64,000 nt of DNA from Pseudomonas haemolytica (GCF_009659625.1 NZ_VOIW01000001.1:372001-436000); one strand, 5' to 3'; counted from the first letter of the stretch, positions 25,456 through 35,078 are shown. The notes: generated by a model not told the origin, from the letters alone. Numbers and translations are program-made.

Positions 25456-26832
25456 TCAGCACTCCACCCAGCTGACCGCCAGGCCGCCCCGTGAAGTTTC
25501 TTTGTATTTGTCATGCATATCGGCGCCGGTATCACGCATGGTGCGGATGACCCGGTCGAGGGAGATGAAGTGCTTGCCGTCACCGCGCAGGGCCATTTGC
25601 GTGGCGTTGATCGCCTTGACTGCAGCGATGGCGTTGCGCTCGATGCACGGCACTTGCACCAGACCGCCGACCGGGTCGCAGGTCAGGCCGAGGTTGTGTT
25701 CCAGGCCGATTTCGGCAGCGTTTTCCAGTTGCTCCGGGGTGGCGCCGAGGATATCGGCCAAGCCGGCGGCGGCCATGGCGCAAGCCGAGCCGACTTCGCC
25801 CTGGCAGCCGACTTCGGCGCCGGAGATCGAGGCGTTTTTCTTGCAGAGGATGCCGACGGCGGCGGCGGCCAGGAAGAAATTGACCACGTCGTCATCGGAC
25901 GCGTCAGGGTTGAACTTCATGTAGTAATGCAGCACTGCCGGGATGATCCCGGCCGCACCATTGGTCGGCGCGGTGACCATGCGCCCGCCGGCGGCGTTTT
26001 CTTCGTTGACGGCGAGGGCGAACAGGTTGACCCATTCCATCGCAGATAAGGTCGAGGTGATGACGTTGGGTTTGCCGATTTCCAACAGGCTGCGGTGCAA
26101 CTTGGCTGCGCGCCTTGGCACGTCCAGGCCACCGGGCAGGATGCCTTCGTCGCGCAGGCCCTGTTCCACGCATTCGCGCATCACCGACCAGATATGCAGC
26201 AGGCCGCTGCGGATTTCTTCGTCGCTGCGCCACGCACGTTCGTTGGCCATCATCAGTTCGGAAACTCGCAGGCCGTGCTTGTTGCACAAGGCCAGCAGTT
26301 CCACGGCACTGGAAAAGTCGTAAGGCAGTTCCACATCGCTGCTCGGCGCAATGCCCGAGGCCGCTTCGGCGGCTTCGATGATGAAGCCACCGCCCACCGA
26401 GTAATAGGTTTGTTCGCTCAGCAGGCCTTTGTCGCCATAGGCGTGCAGGGACATGGCGTTGGGGTGGTAGGGCAGGCTTTCGTCCAGTAGCAGGAGGTCG
26501 GTGCGCCAGTTGAAGGCAATTTCCTGGGAGCCCGCGAGCAGCAATTGGCCGGACTCGCGTAATTGCTGGATACGCGCATTGATCGAGGTGGGGTCGACCC
26601 GGTCCGGCCATTCGCCCATCAAGCCCATGACACAGGCGCGGTCGGTGGCATGGCCGATGCCGGTGGCGGACAACGAGCCGTACAGGCGCACTTCGACGCG
26701 GCGGGTTTGACTGAGTAAATGCTGGTCGGTCAGGGCCTGGGCAAAGGTTGCCGCAGCGCGCATCGGGCCGACGGTATGGGAACTGGAGGGACCAATGCCC
26801 ACCTTGAATAGATCAAAAACACTGATAGCCAT
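25456..26832 (-). CDS. sdaA: L-serine ammonia-lyase (iron-sulfur, single chain)
   Basis: Converts L-serine to pyruvate and ammonia using a [4Fe-4S] cluster. Its 458 residues comprise the beta domain ([24 protein letters not shown], about 3-150) and the alpha domain with cluster-region cysteines in [27 protein letters not shown] and [19 protein letters not shown]. All conserved cysteines are present. It is the first gene of a two-gene unit with the serine permease. A LysR regulator is encoded divergently 137 bases away and is a likely controller. The symbol sdaA or sdaB is a matter of convention. Confidence 0.95.
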   Translation of the reverse strand: MAISVFDLFKVGIGPSSSHTVGPMRAAATFAQALTDQHLLSQTRRVEVRLYGSLSATGIGHATDRACVMGLMGEWPDRVDPTSINARIQQLRESGQLLLAGSQEIAFNWRTDLLLLDESLPYHPNAMSLHAYGDKGLLSEQTYYSVGGGFIIEAAEAASGIAPSSDVELPYDFSSAVELLALCNKHGLRVSELMMANERAWRSDEEIRSGLLHIWSVMRECVEQGLRDEGILPGGLDVPRRAAKLHRSLLEIGKPNVITSTLSAMEWVNLFALAVNEENAAGGRMVTAPTNGAAGIIPAVLHYYMKFNPDASDDDVVNFFLAAAAVGILCKKNASISGAEVGCQGEVGSACAMAAAGLADILGATPEQLENAAEIGLEHNLGLTCDPVGGLVQVPCIERNAIAAVKAINATQMALRGDGKHFISLDRVIRTMRDTGADMHDKYKETSRGGLAVSWVEC

Positions 26833-26969
26833 GCTAAACCCTTACAAGCAATGGAGTAGAAATCGCTGCCATGTTTTGTAGGACGAGCGCAATTGGCGCG
26901 ATACTGAGCCTCTGGATCGGCACTGACCAACGAATTATCCTAAGACACCCTTTAGCAGGACTAAACGCT

Positions 26970-27917
26970 ATGACTCGCCCCCTTCACGGCCAGACTTATG
27001 TCTGGTTGCATGTGTTTTCCTGCGCGGCACGGCATTTGTCGTTCACCCGTTGCGCCGAAGAACTGCACATCACGCCGGGGGCGGTGAGCCAGCAGATTCG
27101 CCAGTTGGAGGAGCGCCTGGGGTTTCGGCTGTTTCATCGGCGGGCGCGGGGCGTAGAGCTGAGCGCCGAGGGGCAGCGCCTGTCGGCGGTAGTGGGGGAG
27201 GCGTATGGCAGCATTGATGCGGAGTTGCAGCGCCTGGACGCGGGGATGATCAGCGGCACTTTGCGCCTGCGTTCGATCCCGTCGTTTCTCGGCAAGTGGC
27301 TGACCCCGCGCCTGCCACGCTTGCAGCAGCGTTTTCCAGACATCCAGCTACGCATGGTGGCCGAAGACAGCAGCATCGCCCTGCACGAAGGTGATTTTGA
27401 CCTGGCCATTGACCTGAACGACGGCAGCTACCCCGGCCTGTTATCCACAGCCCTGTTGGACGAGCAGATATTCCCGGTGTGCGCGCCCAGCCTGTTGCGT
27501 GGCCGGCCGCCGCTGCATGGCCCGGCTGACCTTGCGCATTTTCCGCTATTGCACGACATCACTGCCTGGCGTGGGAGTTATGAATATGCCGAGTGGGAGT
27601 TCTACCTGAATGCCATTGGCTACCACGGCGCGGACGTGCGGCGCGGGCATACCTTCAACCGCAACCACCTGACCATCGAAGCCGCCATCGCCGGCATGGG
27701 CGTGGCCATTGCGCGGCGCACCTTGCTCAATGATGAATTGGAGCGCGGCACCTTGATCGTACCGTTCGGCCTGGCCGTACCCAACCATAAACGCTACGTG
27801 CTGCTGTATGCGCCGGGTGCGTTGAACCATCCGGGCGTGCGTGCGGTGCATGATTGGCTGGTGGAAGAAGCAGGGGTTTTTCGCGGATTGCACCCCTTGG
27901 GAGAGGGGCAATTGTGA
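26970..27917 (+). CDS. LysR-family regulator (GcvA/DsdC-like), divergent from sdaA
   Basis: A 315-residue LysR-type regulator. The helix-turn-helix (about 10-68) reads HLSFTRCAEELHITPGAVSQQIRQLEERLG; an effector domain follows, with GTLRLRSIPSFLGKWLTPRLPRL and the late AAIAGMGVAIARR. The pattern AVSQQI and the N-terminal region resemble GcvA and DsdC, the latter a serine-responsive activator. Its divergent placement next to sdaA makes serine or glycine metabolism a reasonable target; this is inference. ATG 26970 is preceded by AGGA; a longer frame from 26871 would put unrelated residues before the DNA-binding domain. Confidence 0.88.
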   Translation: MTRPLHGQTYVWLHVFSCAARHLSFTRCAEELHITPGAVSQQIRQLEERLGFRLFHRRARGVELSAEGQRLSAVVGEAYGSIDAELQRLDAGMISGTLRLRSIPSFLGKWLTPRLPRLQQRFPDIQLRMVAEDSSIALHEGDFDLAIDLNDGSYPGLLSTALLDEQIFPVCAPSLLRGRPPLHGPADLAHFPLLHDITAWRGSYEYAEWEFYLNAIGYHGADVRRGHTFNRNHLTIEAAIAGMGVAIARRTLLNDELERGTLIVPFGLAVPNHKRYVLLYAPGALNHPGVRAVHDWLVEEAGVFRGLHPLGEGQL

Positions 27918-28130
27918 GGTTGGTTGGGCGTAAGAAGATGTAACCAACTCCCCACCCTAACAGCGTTTTTGTCCGGCGTCAGGGTTAATTTGTAATGTGG
28001 GATTTATCTTTGCAAAGGGGTTGAATTGTTTCAGCGGGTGCTCAATTGTGTAATCAGGAGGTCATGGTTTCACCACCCCGGTGTTGCAGTTTGTGACCTC
28101 TGGCGAGCTAGCTGAAATAAGGGAAGAACT

Positions 28131-28541
28131 ATGCAAATCCAAGTCAATAGCGATAACCATATTGAAAGCAGCATCCGACTGGAGGAGTGGGTACGTACTA
28201 CCATTGAGAGCACGCTCGAACGTTACGAAGAAGACCTGACCCGCGTGGAGGTCTACCTGCGGGATGAGAACGGCGACAAGCCCGGTCCCCATGATTTGAG
28301 TTGCCGCCTGGAAGCCCGGCCAAAGGGCCATCAACCAGTTTCCGTGTGCCATAAAGCCGATACGCTGGAACAAGCGATCGATGGCGCCGCCACCAAACTG
28401 GACCATGCGTTGGAACACCTGTTTGGCAAACTGCAAGGCAAGCCCCGCGCTGCCGCGAAAAACCAGCCAATCAACAAAGTGAATGAGGACGCACTCGAAG
28501 AGGAATTCCTGGAAAACGAAAACGCTGTAATTAACGGCTGA
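28131..28541 (+). CDS. Ribosome-associated HPF/RaiA-family protein
   Basis: A 136-residue protein with an HPF/RaiA-like domain (about 1-100): MQIQVNSDNHIESSIRLEEW, a variable loop, then RVEVYLRDENGDK and the helix TLEQAIDGAATKLDHALEHL. Family members bind the 30S decoding region and silence ribosomes in stationary phase. This is an additional, less typical member: it is not next to rpoN, where the main Pseudomonas hpf lies. The tail (105-136) is acidic and probably disordered. AAGGGAAG precedes the ATG. A strong terminator follows. Confidence 0.85.
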   Translation: MQIQVNSDNHIESSIRLEEWVRTTIESTLERYEEDLTRVEVYLRDENGDKPGPHDLSCRLEARPKGHQPVSVCHKADTLEQAIDGAATKLDHALEHLFGKLQGKPRAAAKNQPINKVNEDALEEEFLENENAVING

Positions 28542-28561
28542 CCGTTTTTTAACACCCCACT

Positions 28562-28593
28562 GAAAACGGGCCTGCACATGCAGGCCCGTTTTC
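28562..28593. terminator. Bidirectional terminator
   Basis: GAAAACGGGCCTGC (28562-28575) pairs perfectly with GCAGGCCCGTTTTC (28580-28593) around ACAT. It separates the convergent HPF-like and MFS genes and has T-rich arms in both directions. Confidence 0.85.
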
Positions 28594-28595
28594 GT

Positions 28596-30107
28596 TCAGC
28601 TACGGAGCCTGAAGAAATACCGGCTCAGTACTGCCAACCCGCACGCTCCCAAACCCGCGAACAGCATGGCCCAACCGGCGCCGCTGCGCAGTGCCGCCTG
28701 TGCATCGGGGGCAGTCAGCCCCGGCGCGTTCAACTTTCCTGCGGCAATATGTTGACTAAGGGTTGCCCACTCCAATGCTGTGCTGTCAGGCAGCACATTG
28801 GCCAGGTGATGGCTGATACCCAGCAACAGCACCAAGCCCATCAACGCGATGTTGAGTGCCAGGGTGATCAGCCGTGCGCTGAAGTCGATACCCGAGGCCA
28901 TGCCCGCACGGTCGGCGGAAACGGCGCCGGTGGTGGTGTTGGTAGTGGGCGAGTTGGTCAGCGCCAGCCCAGTGCCGGCGATCACGCAACTGAGCAGCAC
29001 CAGTGCAGTGCCGGGCTGTGCGGCGGTATTGACGACGGCCATGGCCAGGAACCCCGCGCCCATCGCCCCCAGCCCCACGGGGATGATGCGCTCGGCGCCG
29101 TAGCGCAGGGCCAGGCGCTCGGCCAGCGGTGGCACCAGCAAAGTGGGCAAGGTGTAGGCGAGCAGGGCGCCGCCGGTGGTCAGGGTGTCGTAGCCCAGGC
29201 CCGCCTGGAAATACAACGGCAGGTAGATCATGAACGGCCAGAAGCTGAAGTTCATGCCGATCGAGCCCATCAATGCACCGTTGAAGCGCTGGATACGGAA
29301 CACCGAGAAGTCGAACATCGGCTGGGCGCTGCGGCGCTCAATTAGGATAAACAGCAGCAGCGCCACCACTGACAGGCCGGCCCATCCCAGCATCGCCGGG
29401 GTGCCAAAGCCGTTGTCGCTGCCCTGGGTGATGAAATAGACCAGTGCGAACACCGCCAGCGTCAAGGTCAGCATACCGGCGATGTCGAGGCGATGGCTGG
29501 CCGGGTCACGAGATTCCTGCACGCTGACATGCAGTAGCGCCAAGGTGAACAGGGTCAGCGGCACATGCGCCAGGAACACCCAACGCCAGTCCGCCACGGC
29601 CAGGATCAATGCGCCCACCATCGGCCCGAACCCCAGGCCCACGCCGGCGATCACGCCCCATATCGCAAACGCCCGCGCTCGCGCCGCCGGTTCGCGGAAC
29701 TGATGGGACAAGATGGCGAATTGGCAAATCATCATCGCCCCGGCGCCGATACCCTGGACAAACCGCGCCACGATTAGCGTGGAAGCGCTGTCGGCCAACC
29801 CACAGGCCAACGATGCCAGCCCGAACAGCCACAGGCACAACACCAGCATGCGCCGCCTGCCGAAGCGATCCGCCAATGTACCCGCTGCCATCAACACGCT
29901 GGTACACGCCAGGGTGTAGGCATTCATGATCCATTGGGCGTCCTGGAAGCCGGTGCCCAGTTGTTGCTCGAGCGTCGGCAGGATGACCGGCACGCTGGAG
30001 ATTTCCAGGCCGAACATCAGGGCCACGAGGCAGACGGCGGTGAGGGCCAGGCCATTTCTGGTGGTGCGCGGCGGGCTGAGGGCCGATACAGCGGCGGCGG
30101 GTGGCAT
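28596..30107 (-). CDS. MFS multidrug-type transporter (DHA2, 14 TM)
   Basis: A 503-residue membrane protein with about 14 helices, of the EmrB/QacA type of drug:proton antiporters. Markers are LEISSVPVILPTLEQQLG in helix 1, MNAYTLACTSVLMAAGTLADRFGRRRML (motif A) and RFVQGIGAGAMM. The antiporter motif C-like stretch IWGVIAGVGLGFGPMVGALI is also present. It is divergent from a LysR gene, the usual arrangement for a regulated efflux pump. No periplasmic adaptor gene is nearby, so it probably works alone. AGGA precedes the ATG. The substrate is unknown. Confidence 0.9.
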   Translation of the reverse strand: MPPAAAVSALSPPRTTRNGLALTAVCLVALMFGLEISSVPVILPTLEQQLGTGFQDAQWIMNAYTLACTSVLMAAGTLADRFGRRRMLVLCLWLFGLASLACGLADSASTLIVARFVQGIGAGAMMICQFAILSHQFREPAARARAFAIWGVIAGVGLGFGPMVGALILAVADWRWVFLAHVPLTLFTLALLHVSVQESRDPASHRLDIAGMLTLTLAVFALVYFITQGSDNGFGTPAMLGWAGLSVVALLLFILIERRSAQPMFDFSVFRIQRFNGALMGSIGMNFSFWPFMIYLPLYFQAGLGYDTLTTGGALLAYTLPTLLVPPLAERLALRYGAERIIPVGLGAMGAGFLAMAVVNTAAQPGTALVLLSCVIAGTGLALTNSPTTNTTTGAVSADRAGMASGIDFSARLITLALNIALMGLVLLLGISHHLANVLPDSTALEWATLSQHIAAGKLNAPGLTAPDAQAALRSGAGWAMLFAGLGACGLAVLSRYFFRLRS

Positions 30108-30129
30108 GGCAGGTTCCTTTCAAATAGGT

Positions 30130-30144
30130 GAGAACACTATTCTC
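30130..30144. promoter_or_regulatory. Candidate LysR operator between efflux pump and regulator
   Basis: GAGAA (30130-30134), five bases, then TTCTC (30140-30144) form a perfect palindrome in the 106-base divergent spacer, 22 bases from the MFS start. Size and placement fit a LysR-type binding site. Confidence 0.5.
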
Positions 30145-30213
30145 TCGGGAAGCTGGTTCTTTATTCGTGATAAGTTTTCCGCTGATAAGGGAATCGAAGG
30201 CGACAATTGACTC

Positions 30214-31089
30214 ATGGCTACCCCGCGTTTTGATGGCGTCGAACTGTTTTTGCAAATCGTCGAGAGCGGCAACCTGACTGAAGCTGCCGAGCGACTGAAC
30301 CTCACGCGCTCTGCTGTCGGTAAAGGCTTGGCGCGCCTGGAGGCGCGGCTTGGTACTTGCTTGTTGCAGCGCTCTACGCGGCGTCAACGGTTGACCGAGG
30401 ATGGGCAGGCGTACTACGAGCATTGCTTGCGCGCGCTGGCCGAACTGGAAGCCGCCGAATCGGTGCTGGAAAGTGGCCGGCAGCAGCCACGTGGACGGCT
30501 GCGAGCCAGCGTGCCGTTGGCCTTTGGTCACCACTATGCGGCCCCGGCGTTGTGGGGCTTGATGGATCGTTACCCTGAGCTGGAAATCGAGATTTGCTTC
30601 TCCGACCGCATGATCGATCTGGCGCAGGATGGCTTCGATATGGCCGTGCGGATCGGCCCGTTGCCGGATACCGACCGCCTGAGTGCACGCCGCCTGGGGC
30701 AGCAGGTCATGGGGTTGGCGGCGTCACCGGCGTATGTGCAGCGCAGGGGGAGCATTGAAAGTATCGAAGACTTGGCCGCTCATCGCGGCATTGCGTACCG
30801 CAGCAATACCACCGCGCATCGCTCGCGCCTGGCCTCGCCCTTGGTGTTGGATGACCTCCAAGCGGTAGCGGACGCCGCCATCGCGGGCGTGGGCCTGGCC
30901 TGGTTGCCGAGTTGGCTGATTGCCCACTATGCGTTGCGGGGGCAACTGCAGGCGGTATTACCCAGCTATCGCGAGCAGCCGGCGCCGATCCATGTCATCT
31001 GGCCGACGGCGGCGCATATGCCGGCCAAGACGCGTTGTGCCATCGATGCGCTGGTGGCCACCACGCCCAGTTGCCTGGCGGGTAGCTGA
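30214..31089 (+). CDS. LysR-family regulator, divergent from MFS pump
   Basis: A 291-residue LysR regulator with a helix-turn-helix at 1-62 (DGVELFLQIVESGNLTEAAERLNLTRSAVGKGLARLEARLG) and a substrate domain from about 90 (GRLRASVPLAFGHHYAAPAL, DMAVRIGPLPDTDRL). It belongs to the large CrgA/DmlR-like group, whose members often control a divergent transporter or oxidoreductase gene. The likely target is therefore the efflux gene at 28596-30107, through the palindrome in the shared spacer. The ATG at 30214 has only a weak, distant purine-rich stretch upstream. A REPIN follows the stop codon. Confidence 0.9.
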   Translation: MATPRFDGVELFLQIVESGNLTEAAERLNLTRSAVGKGLARLEARLGTCLLQRSTRRQRLTEDGQAYYEHCLRALAELEAAESVLESGRQQPRGRLRASVPLAFGHHYAAPALWGLMDRYPELEIEICFSDRMIDLAQDGFDMAVRIGPLPDTDRLSARRLGQQVMGLAASPAYVQRRGSIESIEDLAAHRGIAYRSNTTAHRSRLASPLVLDDLQAVADAAIAGVGLAWLPSWLIAHYALRGQLQAVLPSYREQPAPIHVIWPTAAHMPAKTRCAIDALVATTPSCLAGS

Positions 31090-31104
31090 AGCCACTGGGG
31101 ACCA

Positions 31105-31194
31105 ATGTGGGAGGGGGCTTGCTCCCGACGGCGGTGTATCAGTGGCAAATTTACCGACTGACACACCGCCATCGGGAGCAAGCCCCCTCCCACA
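31105..31194. repeat. REPIN
   Basis: About 90 bases with ATGTGGGAGGGGGCTTGCTC on the left and the matching inverted copy on the right. It sits between the convergent LysR and fecA genes. The right end ends CCACAG instead of CCACAT. Confidence 0.9.
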
Positions 31195-31224
31195 GTTGGT
31201 CCTGTGTTGTTCTGCAGATTTCAA

Positions 31225-33561
31225 TCAGAACGCGATAGACGTCTGCACATACAACGTGCGCGGCTCACCCACATACTTGCCCTTGTTGTTGTCGTCGAAC
31301 GAGCGGGTGTAGTACTGCTTGTTGAAGATGTTCTTCACCCCCACCGCCACATTCAAGTCCGACAATTGCGGGCCAAAGTCATACGCCGCACGGCTGCTGA
31401 ACAGCATGTAGCCGGGGATCCGCCCATTGGCACCGTCGGCGCTCTCGGCCTGGGTGTTGGCGTTGTCGGCAAACTGGCTGCTCTGGTAGCTGCTGTCCAG
31501 GTTGAGCTTCCATGGGCCTTCGGTGTAACCCACGCCGAGGGTGCCTTTGTGCTTGGACGAGAAGGGCACACGGTTGCCTTTGTTCGAGCCGTCTTCGCGG
31601 ATGGTCGCGTCGACATAGGCGTAGGTGGCGTACACATCGAAACCGGCCAGCGCCGGGCTCAGGCCGTCGAGGGCATAGTTGATGCTCGACTCGATGCCCT
31701 GGTGGCGCGTTTCACCACGGGCAATCACCGTGTCGTTGGTCTGGTTGCTGTCGTACTGGTTGTCGAAGTTGATCAGGAACGCGCCGATCTCCGCACGCAG
31801 GGTGCCGTTGTCATAGCGTGTGCCGAGCTCCCAGGTGCGGGCTTTTTCCGGCTTCACTTCGCCGCTGTTCACGCGGTTGGGCATCTGGCTGTACTGCACG
31901 CTGCCGAACGAGCCTTCGGTGTTGGCGTAGAGGTTCCAGTCGTCGGTGAGGTGGTAGAGCACGTTCAGTGCGGGCAGTGCGGTGTTGTAGTCGCCCTTGT
32001 ATTTGACGTTGCTCAGGTTGTTGGTCTGCTGGGACTCGATCATCTCGTAGCGGATGCCCGGGGTGATGGTCCACTTGCCGATATCAATGCGGTCGTCGAT
32101 GAAGAACGCGTTGGCTTCGGTGCCGCCGCGCGTGTCGCGGTCGTTGCGGCTGTTGGTGGTCGGGATTTGCTGGTTGGCGGCAATCGGCGTGCGGTAGCGC
32201 AATTCGTGGCCGGCTTCATTGATGTAGCGGTAGCCGACGCCCACTTCATGGCTGGTCGGGCCGAGGTCGAAGCCCTGGGCGAAGCGGGTTTCCAGGCCGC
32301 GTACCCAATATTCGCGGGGCGATAGCGACAGGAAGCTGCCCTGGTCCAGGTAGCCGCTGCGCAGGGTTTTGGTAAAGAAACTGTTGACCGTGAATTCGCG
32401 GCGGTCCTGCTCGTAGCGATAGCCGACGTTGAACATCGTACGGCGGCCCCAGAATTTATCGTAGGGCCGGGTGGACTGGTACGGGTCGGCCTTGTAGTCC
32501 TTGACGTTCAAACCGCCGGGCATATCGGCTTGGCCTTCGTAGTACTGCGCCATGGCGTTGAAGCTATTGGCGTCGTCCAGCTGGTATTTGCCCTTGAGGA
32601 TCAGGTCGTCGATGCGCGTGTTGCTGTTTTCGCGCCAGTCGCCGCCGCGGGTGCCGGAGTACAGGATCGCGCCGCCCAGGCCATTGTCGCCAGTGCCGCC
32701 GGCCAGCAGGTTGCCGGTGGTCTTGAAACCGTCGTGGCTGGAAGACGGGCTGGTCTCGGTCTGCAAGCCGCCCTTGACCGTGGGCGTATCCGGGATGGCG
32801 CGGGTGACGAAGTTGACGATGCCGCCGACGTTTTGCGGGCCGTAACGCACCGCGCCGCCGCCGCGTACCACGTCCACCGCGTCCATATTGCCCATGCTGA
32901 TCGGCGCAAACGACAACTGCGGCTGGCCGTAGGGCGCGAAGGGCACCGGAATGCCATCCATCAACACCGTGGAGCGCGACGCCAGGCGTGGGTTGAGCCC
33001 GCGAATGCCGAAGTTCAGCGCCATGTCGTGGCTGCCGGTGCCGTTGTTTTCCGGGGCGTTGACGCCGGGGATGCGGTTGAGCACGTCGCGGGCCTGGGTG
33101 GCGCCCTGGCGCTCAAACTCCTCACGGCGGATGACGTCACGGGCGCCGGGGTGTTCGAACACATTGGTTTGCGCCGCGTCACCGAGCCAGTCGCCGACCA
33201 CGTTGGAGGTCTGCAATTCCAGAGTGGTGGGAGCACCAGCCGGTTGCAGGCTGAAGGCATTGTCGCCCTCGGCTCGGGCTTGCAGGCCGGTGCCTTCCAG
33301 CAGTTTCTGCAGCCCGTCGGCAGCGCTGTAATTGCCCGACAACCCACGGCTTTGCAGACCGGCGGTCACTTCAGAACCGAAGGACACCAGCACACCGGCT
33401 TCGCGACCAAATTGATTCAGGGCCGCTTCCAGGGTAGTCGGCGCGATGTGGTAAGCCTTGGCGTCAGCCGCCATCGCAGGGGGCAGCACGGTCAGGCTGA
33501 GGCTGGCGCCCAGTAGGAGTTGGCGCAAGGTGCGGGCAAGAAGCGTCGGTTGCTGGGGCAT
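31225..33561 (-). CDS. fecA: TonB-dependent receptor with signalling domain, ferric dicitrate type
   Basis: Outer membrane receptor of 778 residues. The signal peptide ends near residue 32 (PPAMAADA). The STN signalling domain (about 35-105: YHIAPTTLEAALNQFGREAGVLVSFGSE) interacts with FecR. It is followed by a plug (VLNRIPGVNAPENNGTGSHDMALNFGIRGLNPR, VDVVRGGGAVRYGPQNVGGIVNFVTR) and a barrel ending LYVQTSIAF. The plug and neighbouring fecR-fecI genes match the ferric citrate receptor FecA; the exact ligand should be treated as likely, not proven. It is transcribed after fecI-fecR, with a 90-base leader containing a hairpin. Confidence 0.9.
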   Translation of the reverse strand: MPQQPTLLARTLRQLLLGASLSLTVLPPAMAADAKAYHIAPTTLEAALNQFGREAGVLVSFGSEVTAGLQSRGLSGNYSAADGLQKLLEGTGLQARAEGDNAFSLQPAGAPTTLELQTSNVVGDWLGDAAQTNVFEHPGARDVIRREEFERQGATQARDVLNRIPGVNAPENNGTGSHDMALNFGIRGLNPRLASRSTVLMDGIPVPFAPYGQPQLSFAPISMGNMDAVDVVRGGGAVRYGPQNVGGIVNFVTRAIPDTPTVKGGLQTETSPSSSHDGFKTTGNLLAGGTGDNGLGGAILYSGTRGGDWRENSNTRIDDLILKGKYQLDDANSFNAMAQYYEGQADMPGGLNVKDYKADPYQSTRPYDKFWGRRTMFNVGYRYEQDRREFTVNSFFTKTLRSGYLDQGSFLSLSPREYWVRGLETRFAQGFDLGPTSHEVGVGYRYINEAGHELRYRTPIAANQQIPTTNSRNDRDTRGGTEANAFFIDDRIDIGKWTITPGIRYEMIESQQTNNLSNVKYKGDYNTALPALNVLYHLTDDWNLYANTEGSFGSVQYSQMPNRVNSGEVKPEKARTWELGTRYDNGTLRAEIGAFLINFDNQYDSNQTNDTVIARGETRHQGIESSINYALDGLSPALAGFDVYATYAYVDATIREDGSNKGNRVPFSSKHKGTLGVGYTEGPWKLNLDSSYQSSQFADNANTQAESADGANGRIPGYMLFSSRAAYDFGPQLSDLNVAVGVKNIFNKQYYTRSFDDNNKGKYVGEPRTLYVQTSIAF

Positions 33562-33573
33562 GAAGGCGGTCCT

Positions 33574-33605
33574 GAGAAGGAAGGATCAAGGTGGCTTTCC
33601 TTCTC
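33574..33605 (-). promoter_or_regulatory. Hairpin in the fecA leader
   Basis: GAGAAGGAA (33574-33582) and TTCCTTCTC (33597-33605) form a perfect 9-bp stem in the fecR-fecA gap. On the minus-strand mRNA the stem ends just upstream of the AGGA ribosome site of fecA, so it could modulate translation or protect the fecA end after processing. Confidence 0.4.
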
Positions 33606-33651
33606 TGTCACGCGAGGTACGGAAAACGGCTCACACACAGAAAAAATAAAT

Positions 33652-34593
33652 TCAGGCACGCGCCTGCACGGTCACCCAATAGCGCGTAAAGCGCCGCACT
33701 TTCACCGGCAGGCTGACCTCCAGCAGGTCGAGGATGCGTTCGCTGTCATCCAGCGGGTAGCTGCCGGACAGCAGCAGGTTCGCCACTTGCGGGTCGCAGT
33801 TGAGCTGGCCGCGGCGATAACGCCCCAATTCGCTGAGGAAGTCTTCCAGGCGCATATGCGCGGCCACCAGCATGCCGTCGGCCCAGGCGCCGCTGTTGGC
33901 GTCGGTTGGGCGTGGGGTGTCCCAGCCTTTGCGGGTGAAATTGACCTGGCGTGCGGCCTCGACGCTCAGCGGCAGGCCACTGTAGCTGTTGGGCATCACC
34001 TCGACCTGGCCGGCCAGCACCGCCAGTTGGGTGTGGTCGTTGAACTGGCGCACATTCAGGCGCGCTGCCTGGCTGCTGATCAGGCCCTGGCCGGTCAGCA
34101 CGCGCAAGGGCGTATTACCTGCACGGGTGGTCAGCAGAATTTCGCCTTCGAGCAGGCGGATCAACCGTTGCTGGCCGTCGAAATGCACATCCACCGCGCT
34201 GCCCGTGTTGAGTTTCAGCTGGCTGCCATCGGCCAGTTGTACGGTGCGACGCTGGCCCACCGGGCTGCGATAGTCGGCGCTCAACGGCGGCAAGATATGT
34301 TGCTGGCGCAGGCTCCAGGCCGCCGCCGTACCGGCACCGAGGATCAACAGCAGCTTCAGCGCCTGGCGTCGGCTGTTGGAGGTCGGTGCATTCAACGCCG
34401 CATGGGCCAGCGGCGAGGGCATGCCGCGCAGGCGTTGGTTGACCCGTTGGATCTGCTCCCAGGCGCGCTGGTGTTCGCTGTGGGCGTCCAGCCATTGTTG
34501 CCAGGCTGCTTGTCGGCGTGGGTTGAGCGTGCCTTGCTGCATTTCCAGCAGCCAGTGCACGGCCTGCTCGGCGACTTGGCTGGAGACGTTCAT
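33652..34593 (-). CDS. fecR: FecR-family transmembrane sigma factor regulator
   Basis: A 313-residue inner membrane protein that passes the signal from a loaded receptor to its ECF sigma factor. The cytoplasmic N-terminus (1-75) has the tryptophan-rich DUF4880 pattern AVHWLLEMQQGTLNPRRQAAWQQWLDAH. One membrane helix follows (about 82-100), then the periplasmic FecR domain (RTVQLADGSQLKLNTGSAVDVHF) and a C-terminal STN-like part (LEDFLSELGRYRRGQLNCDPQVANLLLSGSYPL). It overlaps the fecI stop by four bases, giving coupled synthesis. The partner receptor is FecA, encoded downstream. Confidence 0.93.
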   Translation of the reverse strand: MNVSSQVAEQAVHWLLEMQQGTLNPRRQAAWQQWLDAHSEHQRAWEQIQRVNQRLRGMPSPLAHAALNAPTSNSRRQALKLLLILGAGTAAAWSLRQQHILPPLSADYRSPVGQRRTVQLADGSQLKLNTGSAVDVHFDGQQRLIRLLEGEILLTTRAGNTPLRVLTGQGLISSQAARLNVRQFNDHTQLAVLAGQVEVMPNSYSGLPLSVEAARQVNFTRKGWDTPRPTDANSGAWADGMLVAAHMRLEDFLSELGRYRRGQLNCDPQVANLLLSGSYPLDDSERILDLLEVSLPVKVRRFTRYWVTVQARA

Positions 34594-35078
34594 AGGGCGA
34601 AATAGCAGCGCATGGCCGCTTTAGTCAGGTGGCGTTTGACCGTGGCGATGGAGATACCCAGTTCCGCGCTGATCTGCGCGTAGGTCAGGCCATCGAGTTG
34701 TGCCAGCAGGAACGCGCGTTTAACCAGTGTGGGCAAGCCGTCGAGCAGTTGGTCCAGCTCCAGCAGGGTTTGCAGGATGATTGCGCGGTCTTCTTCCGAC
34801 GGTGCCACATGTTCGGGCATTTGCGCCAAGGCATCGAGGTAGGCGCGCTCCAGGTCCTGGCGGCGATAGAAGTTGAACAGCACGCGCTTGGCCACGGTGG
34901 TGAGGAAGGCGCGGGGCTCGATCAGCGTCGGGGTTTCCCGCGCGCTGAGCACCCGGATAAAGGTGTCCTGCGCCAGGTCGGCGGCGTTTTCCGGGCAGCC
35001 GAGCTTGCGTCGCAACCAGCCGGTGAGCCAGTGGTGATGGTCGTTGTACAGAACTTCGACAGTGTTGGACGGCTGCAA
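34590..35078 (-). CDS. fecI: ECF sigma factor, FecI type
   Basis: A sigma-70 family extracytoplasmic-function factor of about 162 residues. Region 2 reads NTVEVLYNDHHHWLTGWLRRKLGCPENAADLAQDTFIRVL and region 4 reads LDGLTYAQISAELGISIATVKRHLTKAAMRC. It should direct transcription of fecA when FecR signals. The frame is open much farther upstream, but TTG 35078 has GGAG eight bases before it and gives the normal FecI start just before the conserved SNTVEVLY. A Fur-like box lies about 120 bases upstream, so iron starvation should derepress it. Confidence 0.88.
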   Translation of the reverse strand: MQPSNTVEVLYNDHHHWLTGWLRRKLGCPENAADLAQDTFIRVLSARETPTLIEPRAFLTTVAKRVLFNFYRRQDLERAYLDALAQMPEHVAPSEEDRAIILQTLLELDQLLDGLPTLVKRAFLLAQLDGLTYAQISAELGISIATVKRHLTKAAMRCYFAL

